From NCBI GenBank assembly GCA_032055545.1, contig DAMBQR010000074.1, positions 1-17,521 of the forward strand: a stretch of 17,521 nt of DNA, written 5' to 3'. Within the stretch, counting starts at the first letter, position 1; each line of letters opens with the position of its first letter. Position numbers and translations under genes: made by a program. Positions 1 through 6,828 of the stretch are shown piece by piece. The notes under the pieces were generated by a model that worked only from the letters and a program-made list of their open reading frames with translations, was not told the DNA's origin and ran no database searches. This DNA is from Pseudescherichia sp032055545. Its GTDB lineage: Bacteria > Pseudomonadota > Gammaproteobacteria > Enterobacterales > Enterobacteriaceae.

Positions 1-235
1 TGACATGAAACAGAGCATCGTCAAATGGCTGTTCGAACTGAACGCCAAACAGCGCGAGGTGCTGGCACGTCGTTTCGGTCTGCTGGGCTATGAAGCTGCA
101 ACGCTTGAGGATGTAGGCCGTGAAATTGGCCTGACTCGTGAACGCGTTCGTCAGATTCAGGTTGAAGGTCTGCGTCGTCTGCGTGAAATTCTGCAGACGC
201 AGGGGCTGAATATCGAAGCGCTGTTCCGCGAATAA
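1..235 (+). CDS. rpoS: RNA polymerase sigma factor RpoS, 3' end (5' truncated by window)
   Basis: This is the C-terminal 77 or so residues of the stationary-phase/general stress sigma factor sigma-S. The reading frame is open from the first bases of the window and enters as ...[11 protein letters not shown]. What remains is sigma region 4: a helix with the [15 protein letters not shown] segment, then the helix-turn-helix that reads the -35 element ([20 protein letters not shown]), then the typical ending [11 protein letters not shown] recognise it from its near identity to E. coli RpoS. The ATG at position 5 is an internal Met, not a start. The gene converges with osmC on the opposite strand and is followed by a strong terminator at 249-284. 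No frameshift or premature stop is visible, although rpoS is often mutated in enterics; only this end can be judged. Confidence 0.97.
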
Positions 236-248
236 GCGACACCATTCC

Positions 249-284
249 AAAAAAGGCCAGTCATCCGACTGGCCTTTTTCTTTT
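249..284. terminator. Rho-independent terminator after rpoS, probably bidirectional
   Basis: The perfect 8-bp stem GGCCAGTC (255-262) / GACTGGCC (267-274) has an ATCC loop. An A-run precedes it and a T-run follows, so U-tracts occur in transcripts from either strand. It lies 14 bp after the rpoS stop and between convergent rpoS and osmC, so it may serve both, although the REP-like pair lies between it and osmC. Confidence 0.9.
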
Positions 285-308
285 GCAGCATTTGAAACAG
301 CTATTAAC

Positions 309-401
309 GCCCGGTGGCGCTTCGCTTACACGGGCCTACAACTTATCAGGCCTGCGGCTCATAGTCGGTGTAGGCCGGGCAAGGCAGAGCCGCCGCCCGG
401 C
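309..401. repeat. Pair of inverted REP-like (BIME-type) elements
   Basis: Two imperfect palindromic units lie in opposite orientation between convergent genes. One is at 309-339 (starts GCCCGGTGGCGCTTCGC, ends CGGGCCTAC). The other is at 370-401 (starts GTAGGCCGGGCAAGGC, ends CGCCCGGC). The shared GTAGGCCGGG / GCCCGG ends and the convergent 3'-3' setting are typical of enterobacterial REP/BIME elements. These bind IHF, gyrase or Pol I in E. coli and can stabilise upstream mRNA. Assignment rests on resemblance to the REP consensus only. Confidence 0.75.
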
Positions 402-410
402 GTGTCCCTA

Positions 411-839
411 TTAATTCAGGGTATAGTCCAGGGTGATCTCAGCCTTAAGCAGCTGAGAAACCGGGCAGCCTGCTTTGGCTTTATTGATGATTTTATCGAA
501 GGTCTCTTTTTCGATATTCGGCACTTTCACCGTGCTGGTCAGCGCGACTTTCGTGATCGCGAAGCCGCCATCCACCTTATCCAGCGATACGTCAGCCGTG
601 GTGTCAATGCTCTCCGGGGTGTAACCCTCTTCACCCAGCATCAATGACAGCGCCATAGAGAAGCAGCCCGCATGTGCCGCGCCGATCAGCTCTTCCGGGT
701 TGGTCCCGGCTGCGCCTTCGAAGCGGGTATTAAACCCGTAAGGCTGCTGCTTTAACGCGCCGCTCTCGGTAGAGATGGTGCCTTTGCCGCCTTTGATATC
801 GCCTTCCCAGTGGGCCTGACCTTTCTTATGGATCGTCAT
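411..839 (-). CDS. osmC: Osmotically inducible peroxiredoxin OsmC
   Basis: OsmC is a cytoplasmic thiol peroxidase that reduces organic hydroperoxides. The product is 142 aa, the usual family length. Both catalytic cysteines are present: C59 in AAHAGCFSMALS, the peroxidatic Cys motif, and C125 in AKAGCPVSQLL, the resolving Cys. The N-terminus MTIHKKGQAHWEG matches enterobacterial OsmC. The start is supported by AAGGAG 7 bp upstream of the ATG on the minus strand. Just upstream, 869-878 on the minus strand reads TTCTATACTT, an excellent sigma-S-type -10 element, so expression in stationary phase and osmotic stress is likely (inference). The gene lies downstream of mutS on the same strand with a 62-bp gap. 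In E. coli K-12 osmC is not beside rpoS, so this may be a relocated or second copy; a close OsmC/Ohr paralogue cannot be fully excluded. Confidence 0.93.
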   Translation of the reverse strand: MTIHKKGQAHWEGDIKGGKGTISTESGALKQQPYGFNTRFEGAAGTNPEELIGAAHAGCFSMALSLMLGEEGYTPESIDTTADVSLDKVDGGFAITKVALTSTVKVPNIEKETFDKIINKAKAGCPVSQLLKAEITLDYTLN

Positions 840-865
840 CTGTTCGCTCCTTTTTTGGATGAAAA

Positions 866-880
866 CATAAGTATAGAAGC
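866..880 (-). promoter_or_regulatory. Sigma-S-type -10 element of the osmC promoter
   Basis: Read on the minus strand, the bases are GCTTCTATACTTATG. This fits the extended sigma-S -10 pattern TCTATACTTA, including the C just before the hexamer TATACT. No good -35 hexamer is visible at 17 bp, as is common for sigma-S promoters. Transcription would start near 863, giving a leader of about 24 nt that carries the AAGGAG ribosome site. Confidence 0.65.
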
Positions 881-901
881 TCAGGCCAGGCCTACAGAAA
901 A

Positions 902-3463
902 CTACGCCATATTCTTAAGACGGTAAATCCACTCCAGCGCCTGGCGCGGGGTGAGGGTATCCGGCTCGAGGTTTTCCAGCGCCTCAACCGCCGGATGAGT
1001 CTCCTCGGGCGCGGCGAGCAGTGACATCTGGGTACCGTCAACCTGGGTCGCCGCCGCATTGGGCGTAATGCTCTCCAGCTCGCGCAGCTTCTGCCGTGCC
1101 CGCTTGATCACCTCTTTCGGCACGCCCGCCAGCGCCGCTACCGCCAGACCGTAGCTTTTGCTGGCTGCGCCATCCTGCACGCTGTGCATAAAGGCAATCG
1201 TATCCCCGTGCTCCAGCGCATCCAGATGCACGTTGGCCACGCCCTCCATCTTCTCTGGCAGCTGGGTCAGCTCGAAGTAGTGGGTGGCAAACAGAGTCAG
1301 CGCTTTAATGCGGTTCGCCAGGTTCTCTGCGCAGGCCCACGCCAGCGACAGGCCGTCGTAGGTGGAGGTGCCGCGCCCGATCTCATCCATTAGCACCAGG
1401 CTATTTTCCGTGGCGTTGTGCAGGATGTTGGCGGTTTCGGTCATCTCCACCATAAAGGTTGAACGGCCGCTGGCCAGATCGTCCGCTGCGCCGACGCGGG
1501 TGAAGATACGGTCGATGGGACCGATCTCGACCTTTTGCGCCGGGACATAGCTGCCAATGTAGGCCAGCAGGGCAATCAGCGCAGTCTGGCGCATGTAGGT
1601 ACTTTTACCGCCCATGTTCGGCCCGGTGATGATCAGCATCCGCCGCTGCGGGGAGAGGTTCAGCGGGTTGGCGATAAACGGCTCGTTCAGCACCTGCTCA
1701 ACCACCGGATGACGCCCTTCGCTGATGCGGATGCCCGGTTTATCGCTGAAGGTTGGGCAGCAGTAGTTGAGGGTCCAGGCGCGTTCGGCCAGGTTCACCA
1801 GTACGTCAAGCTCCGCCAGGGCGCTGGCGCTCTGCTGGAGATCGGCCAGGTGCGGCATCAGCAGGTCAAAAAGCTCATCATAGAGCTGCTTCTCCAGCGC
1901 CAGCGCCTTGCCTTTTGAGGTCAGAACCTTGTCCTCGTACTCTTTTAATTCCGGAATGATATAGCGCTCGGCGTTCTTCAGCGTCTGGCGGCGTACGTAG
2001 TGGATCGGCGCATGATGGCTCTGGCCACGGCTGATCTGAATAAAGTAGCCGTGGACTGCGTTATAGCCGACCTTCAGGGTATCCAGGCCCAGCTTCTCGC
2101 GCTCGCGGATCTCCAGCTTATCCAGATAATCCGTTGCGCCATCCGCCAGCGAACGCCACTCGTCCAGCTCGGCGTTATAGCCGGGGGCAATCACGCCGCC
2201 GTCGCGCACCAGCACCGGTGGGGCATCGATAATCGCCCGCTCCAGCAGCTCGCGCAGCTCGCTAAACTCGCCCATCGTCTCCCGCAGCCGCTGTACCGGC
2301 GCGCTGTCAACCTCGGCCAGCATCTCCCGCAGCGTTGGCAGCTGCTGGAAGGTGTGGCGCATGCGGGCGAGATCGCGAGGGCGAGCGGTGCGCAGTGCCA
2401 GACGCGCCAGAATACGCTCCAGATCGCCCACCTGGCGCAATACCGGCTGTAGCTCGGTTGTAGCATCCTGTAGCGCGGCAATGGTCTGCTGCCGCTCGGT
2501 CAGGGTTTTGGTATCGCGTACCGGCATATGCAGCCAGCGCTTGAGCATCCGGCTGCCCATCGGCGTGACCGTGCAGTCGAGTACCGAGGCCAGGGTATTC
2601 TCAATGCCACCGGCCAGGTTCTGGGTGATCTCCAGGTTGCGGCGGGTGGCAGCATCCATGATGATGCTGTCCTGCTGGCGCTCTATAGTGATCGCCCGGA
2701 TGTGGGGCAGGGAGGTGCGCTGGGTATCCTTCACGTATTGCAGCAGGCAGCCTGCGGCGCAGAGGCCCCGCGTCGCGTTCTCGACGCCAAAGCCCACCAG
2801 ATCGCGGGTGCCGAACTGAAGGTTCAGCTGCTGACGGGCGGTGTCGATCTCAAACTCCCACAGCGGACGACGACGCAGACCGCGACGGCCTTCAATGAGT
2901 GCGGTCTCGGCAAAGTCTTCGGCATAGAGCAGCTCTGCCGGGTTGGTACGCTGTAGCTCGGCGGCCATGGTCTCGCGATCGGCAGGCTCGCTCAGGCGAA
3001 AGCGTCCGGAGCTGATGTCCAGGGTGGCGTAGCCAAAGCCCTTGCTATCCTGCCAGAGCGCCGCCAGCAGGTTATCCTGACGCTCGTGCAGCAGCGCTTC
3101 GTCGCTGATGGTGCCGGGCGTCACGATGCGCACGACTTTGCGCTCAACCGGTCCCTTGCTGGTGGCCGGATCGCCAATCTGCTCGCAAATGGCCACCGAC
3201 TCGCCGAGGCTAACCAGCTTCGCCAGATAGTTCTCTACCGCATGGTGCGGCACGCCCGCCATCGGAATAGGCTCCCCCGCCGACGCACCGCGTTTGGTCA
3301 GCGAGATGTCCATCAGCTGGGAGGCACGTTTCGCATCGTCATAGAACAGCTCATAAAAATCTCCCATCCGGTAGAAGAGCAGGATGTCCGGATGCTGGGC
3401 TTTCAGCTTCAGGTACTGCTGCATCATGGGCGTATGGGCGTCGAAATTTTCTAGTGTACTCAT
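902..3463 (-). CDS. mutS: DNA mismatch repair ATPase MutS
   Basis: MutS recognises base mismatches and small loops and recruits MutL for methyl-directed repair. It is 853 aa, exactly the E. coli length, and apparently intact. The mismatch-reading Phe-X-Glu motif is F36-Y37-E38 in RMGDFYELFYDD. The connector, lever and clamp domains follow. The C-terminal ABC-type ATPase has the Walker A GPNMGGKST near residues 614-622, the Walker B SLVLMDEIGRGTS with D693-E694, and a signature region near VGAADDLASGRSTF. The C-terminal tail, including LTPRQALEWIYRL, is the tetramerisation region. The start ATG at 3463 gives the conserved N-terminus MSTLENFDAHTPMMQQYL. The gene is transcribed towards osmC and rpoS. 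Its 5' side faces the AT-rich spacer and the T6SS cluster, a place where the gene order fixed in E. coli (towards fhlA) is not seen within this window. Confidence 0.98.
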   Translation of the reverse strand: MSTLENFDAHTPMMQQYLKLKAQHPDILLFYRMGDFYELFYDDAKRASQLMDISLTKRGASAGEPIPMAGVPHHAVENYLAKLVSLGESVAICEQIGDPATSKGPVERKVVRIVTPGTISDEALLHERQDNLLAALWQDSKGFGYATLDISSGRFRLSEPADRETMAAELQRTNPAELLYAEDFAETALIEGRRGLRRRPLWEFEIDTARQQLNLQFGTRDLVGFGVENATRGLCAAGCLLQYVKDTQRTSLPHIRAITIERQQDSIIMDAATRRNLEITQNLAGGIENTLASVLDCTVTPMGSRMLKRWLHMPVRDTKTLTERQQTIAALQDATTELQPVLRQVGDLERILARLALRTARPRDLARMRHTFQQLPTLREMLAEVDSAPVQRLRETMGEFSELRELLERAIIDAPPVLVRDGGVIAPGYNAELDEWRSLADGATDYLDKLEIREREKLGLDTLKVGYNAVHGYFIQISRGQSHHAPIHYVRRQTLKNAERYIIPELKEYEDKVLTSKGKALALEKQLYDELFDLLMPHLADLQQSASALAELDVLVNLAERAWTLNYCCPTFSDKPGIRISEGRHPVVEQVLNEPFIANPLNLSPQRRMLIITGPNMGGKSTYMRQTALIALLAYIGSYVPAQKVEIGPIDRIFTRVGAADDLASGRSTFMVEMTETANILHNATENSLVLMDEIGRGTSTYDGLSLAWACAENLANRIKALTLFATHYFELTQLPEKMEGVANVHLDALEHGDTIAFMHSVQDGAASKSYGLAVAALAGVPKEVIKRARQKLRELESITPNAAATQVDGTQMSLLAAPEETHPAVEALENLEPDTLTPRQALEWIYRLKNMA

Positions 3464-3876
3464 GAAGTTATGTCCAGTTCCCTGATTTTAAATGAGGCAA
3501 GGGTCGGTTTGTTGTCTTAAATAGCTGCCAGGGAGATATGATAACGGAGATAAGCATTCAGTGGAAAGCAACGATGAGAAGCTCTACGAGGCACCTTCCA
3601 GTTTTGGAAAAGTAGGTAGGTATGAGGTATGAGGTAAGTGGGAATGTTTAGCAGCAGTTAAAGAGCGATAACTCTGTATTGCTTCCTCCTGGCCCAATTA
3701 TTGCAGTCTGGGCCAGTAAAGAACAACTAACATAGTTTAGTATGGCTAAAATTGTTGAAGTTAAATTTAAGCCTATAGATCAAGATTATATTTTGCATTG
3801 CGTATAGTAACGGTGGGTTATTTTAATTGGAGTTTATTATTAACAATACCTGGATAGCGCATGTCATGTCTCATTC

Positions 3877-3896
3877 AGGACATGTCCTATATAGGA
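3877..3896. repeat. Two overlapping perfect 12-bp palindromes
   Basis: AGGACATGTCCT (3877-3888) and TCCTATATAGGA (3885-3896) are each perfect palindromes and share the TCCT at 3885-3888, giving three alternating AGGA/TCCT half-sites. Spacing like this is typical of dimeric repressor operators, but no regulator gene is nearby and the binding protein is unknown. Confidence 0.6.
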
Positions 3897-4207
3897 TATT
3901 TTTTAGAAGAGAAAAAAAGATGTGTTTAAAATACAATTTCTAATTTGCAGCACTATATCTTGACGTTTGATTAGCAATTAATGCTACTAATTATAGTAGT
4001 GGTTATTGTAACTCTATTGCGTTATAGGATGTCACAATTGCTTCCGATATAATCATATAATTATCAATGCCTTATATTATTAATTGGAACCTTTAAGGTT
4101 GGCGTCAATAGCTTTTTGCTATGTTGTGGATTGAATTCTAATATTAGACCTCGTGCTCCTCTGTGTCGCTTTAAAAAGAGGTGGCATGCGAGTTCATATA
4201 TTGATCT

Positions 4208-4240
4208 GAGAGAAAGTTGCTTTACAATTGTCTCTCTTTT
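4208..4240 (+). terminator. Terminator-like hairpin inside the spacer, not preceded by a gene
   Basis: GAGAGAAAGTTG (4208-4219) pairs with CAATTGTCTCTC (4225-4236) over 12 positions, with one mismatch and one G-U pair. The loop is CTTTA and a TTTT run follows at once. On the plus strand this has the form of an intrinsic terminator, though the stem is only moderately GC-rich. No upstream plus-strand gene exists in the spacer, so it could end a small RNA or read-through transcript, or be a relic. Confidence 0.45.
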
Positions 4241-4303
4241 GTCAAAAAACCAGTAGTGAGAAATGGAACTTACTCGTTAAGTTTCGTGCGGTAGCTATGC
4301 CTT

Positions 4304-4331
4304 TTGCCAAGTCAGAGCACGTTTTTAATAT
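4304..4331 (+). promoter_or_regulatory. Possible sigma-70 promoter for the T6SS operon
   Basis: TTGCCA at 4304-4309 is followed after 16 bp by TAATAT at 4326-4331. Both are partial matches to the -35 and -10 consensus. A start site near 4338 would give a leader of about 75 nt before the first lipoprotein gene and would place the nested inverted repeats at 4351-4369 inside the early transcribed region. The match is weak; other promoters in this AT-rich stretch are possible. Confidence 0.3.
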
Positions 4332-4350
4332 CATCATTCTGTAATGTTAG

Positions 4351-4369
4351 CACTTAAGTGAAACTTCAC
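4351..4369. promoter_or_regulatory. Nested inverted repeats ahead of the T6SS operon (operator candidate)
   Basis: CACTTAAGTG (4351-4360) is a perfect 10-bp palindrome. Its right arm is reused in GTGAA-AC-TTCAC (4358-4369), so three copies of a GTGAA/TTCAC-like half-site alternate in 19 bp, about 45-60 bp ahead of the first start codon. This is the form of a repressor or activator site; the cognate protein is unknown. Confidence 0.4.
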
Positions 4370-4412
4370 CTCTCCTGTTAACGATCTTCAGAATATTGCT
4401 ACGGAAAAGCAT

Positions 4413-4907
4413 ATGAACATGCGAACAATTATTTCACTTCTCTTCGTTATGACTGTTGTAGGGTGTAAAGCACCGTCCAAGCCTGTAATGACCGACGATA
4501 CCATCGTCACCCATCAGGTAAACGGCGTTACGTTGACCCACCGTTATGCTGTCTCTCCGCCCGCGGAATTTAAACCGGTAAACGCGTCCTATCGTGCGCT
4601 CTACCCGGCCTCGCTAATGAGTCGTCCTGACTTTAGTGGCAAGGTGATCCGTACTCTTGAGGCAGGTAAAACCTATGAGGTACTGGGACAGGTTGAACAC
4701 TTCTGGATGGCACTGGCCGATGAAGGCAAAGATGAGCTGATCGGTTATGTGCCGATGCGTGCGGTGGTGAAAGCTGAGCAGTATGACGCCACAATTCGTA
4801 AGCAATCCATTCGGCCAAAAGCATGGAAAAAAGCGACCTGCGTCAACGTTGACGGCAGCGGTAAAGCCTGTAAAGACAATAATAACGGCACCTGGATCCT
4901 GGATTAA
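4413..4907 (+). CDS. SH3-like-domain lipoprotein at the head of the T6SS operon
   Basis: A 164-aa predicted outer-membrane lipoprotein. The N-terminus is a lipoprotein signal with lipobox V15-V16-G17-C18; the residue after the cysteine is Lys rather than Asp, so Lol-dependent transport to the outer membrane is expected. Residues about 58-122 look like a bacterial SH3 domain: RALYPASLMSRPDFSGKVIR, then TLEAGKTYEVLGQV, then WMALADEG and IGYVPMRAVVK. The basic C-terminal tail has two cysteines (C143, C153) that could form a disulfide. The ATG at 4413 follows GGAAAAG closely; the ATG at 4419 is an equally possible start with better spacing. It ends 24 bp before tssJ and is likely co-transcribed. 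A role in peptidoglycan contact or T6SS membrane-complex assembly is inference from the SH3-like fold and position. No gene name is assigned. Confidence 0.8.
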   Translation: MNMRTIISLLFVMTVVGCKAPSKPVMTDDTIVTHQVNGVTLTHRYAVSPPAEFKPVNASYRALYPASLMSRPDFSGKVIRTLEAGKTYEVLGQVEHFWMALADEGKDELIGYVPMRAVVKAEQYDATIRKQSIRPKAWKKATCVNVDGSGKACKDNNNGTWILD

Positions 4908-4931
4908 TAGAGCTTTTGCGAGCGAATCCTC

Positions 4932-5438
4932 ATGACTAAGAAGACTTTTTTCGGCAGGGCTTCCCTGGCGTTTTTGCTGTTCATGTTTGCATTGATAAGT
5001 GGTTGCGCATCGTCTTCACACAGCGAGCCCTCCCGCTACACCCTGCAGTTTCAGGCCCATCCACAAATCAATGATTCTGCGCCGCTCAAGGTCAGGGTGT
5101 TATTGCTGAAATCAGATGCGGACTTCATGTCCGCCGATTTCTACTCCCTGCAGAACAACGCATCGGCCGTACTTGGCGCAAACCTGTTGAATAGCGATGT
5201 GTTCTTCCTGATGCCCGGCCAACTGTCGAAAAGCCTGAGCGGTCAAAGCTCACCGGAGGCTCGTTACATTGGCATCATGGGAGAATATCAGGCGCTGGAC
5301 GGAAAAAAATGGCGCATGTCACTTCCCCTGCCCGTACCGGGCGAAAACCATATCTACCAGTTCTGGAAAGGGTCTGCGGATGAACTGCAAGCCACTCTCT
5401 TTTTTGACGTAAACGGGATCCGCGTCATCAGCCAGTAA
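4932..5438 (+). CDS. tssJ: T6SS outer-membrane lipoprotein TssJ
   Basis: TssJ is the outer-membrane lipoprotein of the TssJLM membrane complex; its periplasmic beta-sandwich binds the C-terminal domain of TssM. The product is 168 aa with a lipoprotein signal sequence ending L21-I22-S23-G24-C25 (cleavage before C25). Then comes a low-complexity SSSHSEPS linker. The family pattern follows: YTLQFQAHPQINDSAPLKVRVLLLKSDADF, the segment VLGANLLNSDVFFLMPGQ, and a late YIGIMGEYQALDGKKWR strand. The ribosome site is weak, and translation may be coupled to the lipoprotein gene 24 bp upstream. It ends 29 bp before tssK. Two consecutive lipoprotein genes start this operon; this one fits the SciN/TssJ family, the first does not. 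Confidence 0.92.
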   Translation: MTKKTFFGRASLAFLLFMFALISGCASSSHSEPSRYTLQFQAHPQINDSAPLKVRVLLLKSDADFMSADFYSLQNNASAVLGANLLNSDVFFLMPGQLSKSLSGQSSPEARYIGIMGEYQALDGKKWRMSLPLPVPGENHIYQFWKGSADELQATLFFDVNGIRVISQ

Positions 5439-5467
5439 CGCGCTTCTTAACAGGAAAATAGATCATC

Positions 5468-6811
5468 ATGACGAAAGCAGAAAAGGTCGTCTGGACCGAA
5501 GGGATGTTTCTGCGTCCGCACCATTTTCAGCGCGCAGAAAGCTACCTGCAAAGCCATATTCGTGAATGGGGTATGCTGCAACGCGCTTATCTGTGGGGTT
5601 TTCTCGATCTGGAGCTGGATGAGGCAATGCTACGCCAGGGATGCGTGGCGCTAAGCTACGCCAGCGGACTGATGCCCGATGGGACCTTTTTCCATTTTCG
5701 GGATAGCCGTAACGGCCCGCTGCCGCTGCAGATCCCGGATAACCTCTCTGGTGAAAAGGTTGTGCTGGCGCTGCCGGTACGCCGGAACGAACGTGAAGAG
5801 GTGGTCTTCAGCGAAGAGAAGGCATCGCTGGCGCGCTTTGTCACGTTTGAAGAAGACGTCGAAGATGATAACGCGATGTCGGTAGGGGAGGCCACGGTAC
5901 AGTTTGGCCGCCTGCGCCTGAAGCTGATGCTGGAAAAGGACCTGACGGCAGAGTGGACTGCGATAGGCGTCGCTTTTGTTAATGAGAAGCGTAACGATAA
6001 CCATGTGCGGCTGGACAACAGCTATATTCCGCCGATGCTGAATGCCAACAACAGTCATGCTATCTACGGCATGATCAACGATCTGCATGGCCTGCTGGGT
6101 GAGCGAAGCCAGCAGATCGGTGGCCGTTTACGTCAGCCGGGTCGCTTCAACACCTCTGAGCTGATTGAGTTCACGCTGCTGTCACTGCTGAACCGCCATC
6201 TCGGCGAGGTTTCACATCTGAAAACCCTGCCGCTGCTCCATCCGGAGACGCTCTGGCGCAGCTGGCTGCCCTTTGCCTCCGAGCTGACAACCTGGAGCGC
6301 TCATCGCACCACGGAAAGCGTGCTGCCGGTCTATAACCATGACGATCTGGCTGGCTGCTTTAGCAAGTTGATGCTGCTGCTGCGTCAGGGCCTGTCGATG
6401 GTGATGGAAGATCAGGCGATTCAGCTGCCGCTGAACGAGCGCTCTCACGGCCTGAATATCGCTACCGTGCCGGAAATCAGCATGGTGCGCGAGTTTGGCT
6501 TTGTGCTGGCGGTAAAAGCCAGCGTGCCAGGTGAGCATCTACAAACCCATTTCCCGGCGCAGATGAAGGTCGCTCCCGTCTCGAAAATCCGCGATCTGGT
6601 GCAGCTCCAGCTTCCAGGTATTGCGCTGCGCGCGATGCCGGTGGCCCCACCACAAATCCCATGGCATGCCGGGTACAGCTATTTTGAGCTGGAAAAAGGC
6701 GGCGAGTTGTGGAACGAAATGGATAAGTCCGGCGCGTTTGCTTTGCATCTGGCAGGTGAATTCCCAGGACTGGATATGACGTTTTGGGCCATTCGTAGCC
6801 CAACAGAATAA
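5468..6811 (+). CDS. tssK: T6SS baseplate-membrane connector TssK
   Basis: TssK forms trimers that join the cytoplasmic baseplate to the TssL/TssM cytoplasmic domains. The 447-aa length is normal. The N-terminal family signature is residues 9-21, WTEGMFLRPHHFQ, followed by YLQSHIREW. The middle contains the long beta-rich shoulder domain, and the C-terminus the head domain that contacts the membrane complex, including WHAGYSYFELEKGGELWNEM near the end. The protein has no signal peptide or membrane segment, as expected. The start ATG at 5468 has AGGAAA upstream and gives the usual MTKAEKVVW terminus. It lies between tssJ (29 bp) and tssL (17 bp), the standard tssJ-tssK-tssL order. Confidence 0.97.
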   Translation: MTKAEKVVWTEGMFLRPHHFQRAESYLQSHIREWGMLQRAYLWGFLDLELDEAMLRQGCVALSYASGLMPDGTFFHFRDSRNGPLPLQIPDNLSGEKVVLALPVRRNEREEVVFSEEKASLARFVTFEEDVEDDNAMSVGEATVQFGRLRLKLMLEKDLTAEWTAIGVAFVNEKRNDNHVRLDNSYIPPMLNANNSHAIYGMINDLHGLLGERSQQIGGRLRQPGRFNTSELIEFTLLSLLNRHLGEVSHLKTLPLLHPETLWRSWLPFASELTTWSAHRTTESVLPVYNHDDLAGCFSKLMLLLRQGLSMVMEDQAIQLPLNERSHGLNIATVPEISMVREFGFVLAVKASVPGEHLQTHFPAQMKVAPVSKIRDLVQLQLPGIALRAMPVAPPQIPWHAGYSYFELEKGGELWNEMDKSGAFALHLAGEFPGLDMTFWAIRSPTE

Positions 6812-6828
6812 TAAAGCGAGCGCTTAAC

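Larger units (their letters stand above)
3464..4412. other. AT-rich intergenic spacer between mutS and the T6SS cluster
   Basis: About 950 bp without a convincing protein gene; all frames are broken by frequent stops. It is clearly more AT-rich than the genes on either side. It contains a tandem heptamer (GGTATGA twice plus GGTA, 3619-3636), two overlapping 12-bp palindromes (3877-3896), a small hairpin CTACTA-ATTA-TAGTAG (3984-3999), an inverted repeat AACCTT-T-AAGGTT (4088-4100), a terminator-like hairpin (4208-4240) and nested inverted repeats close to the first T6SS gene (4351-4369). The mutS promoter must lie at its left end and the T6SS promoter at its right end. The composition would suit H-NS binding (inference). 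Confidence 0.8.

Noticed and set aside
2352..2956. Plus-strand open frames inside mutS
   Set aside because: They are complements of conserved mutS codons, low-complexity and Arg/Ser/Ala-rich, with no ribosome site worth noting.
3619..3636. Tandem heptamer GGTATGA (about 2.6 copies)
   Set aside because: Too few copies to call a functional repeat or variable-number tract; mentioned only as part of the spacer description.
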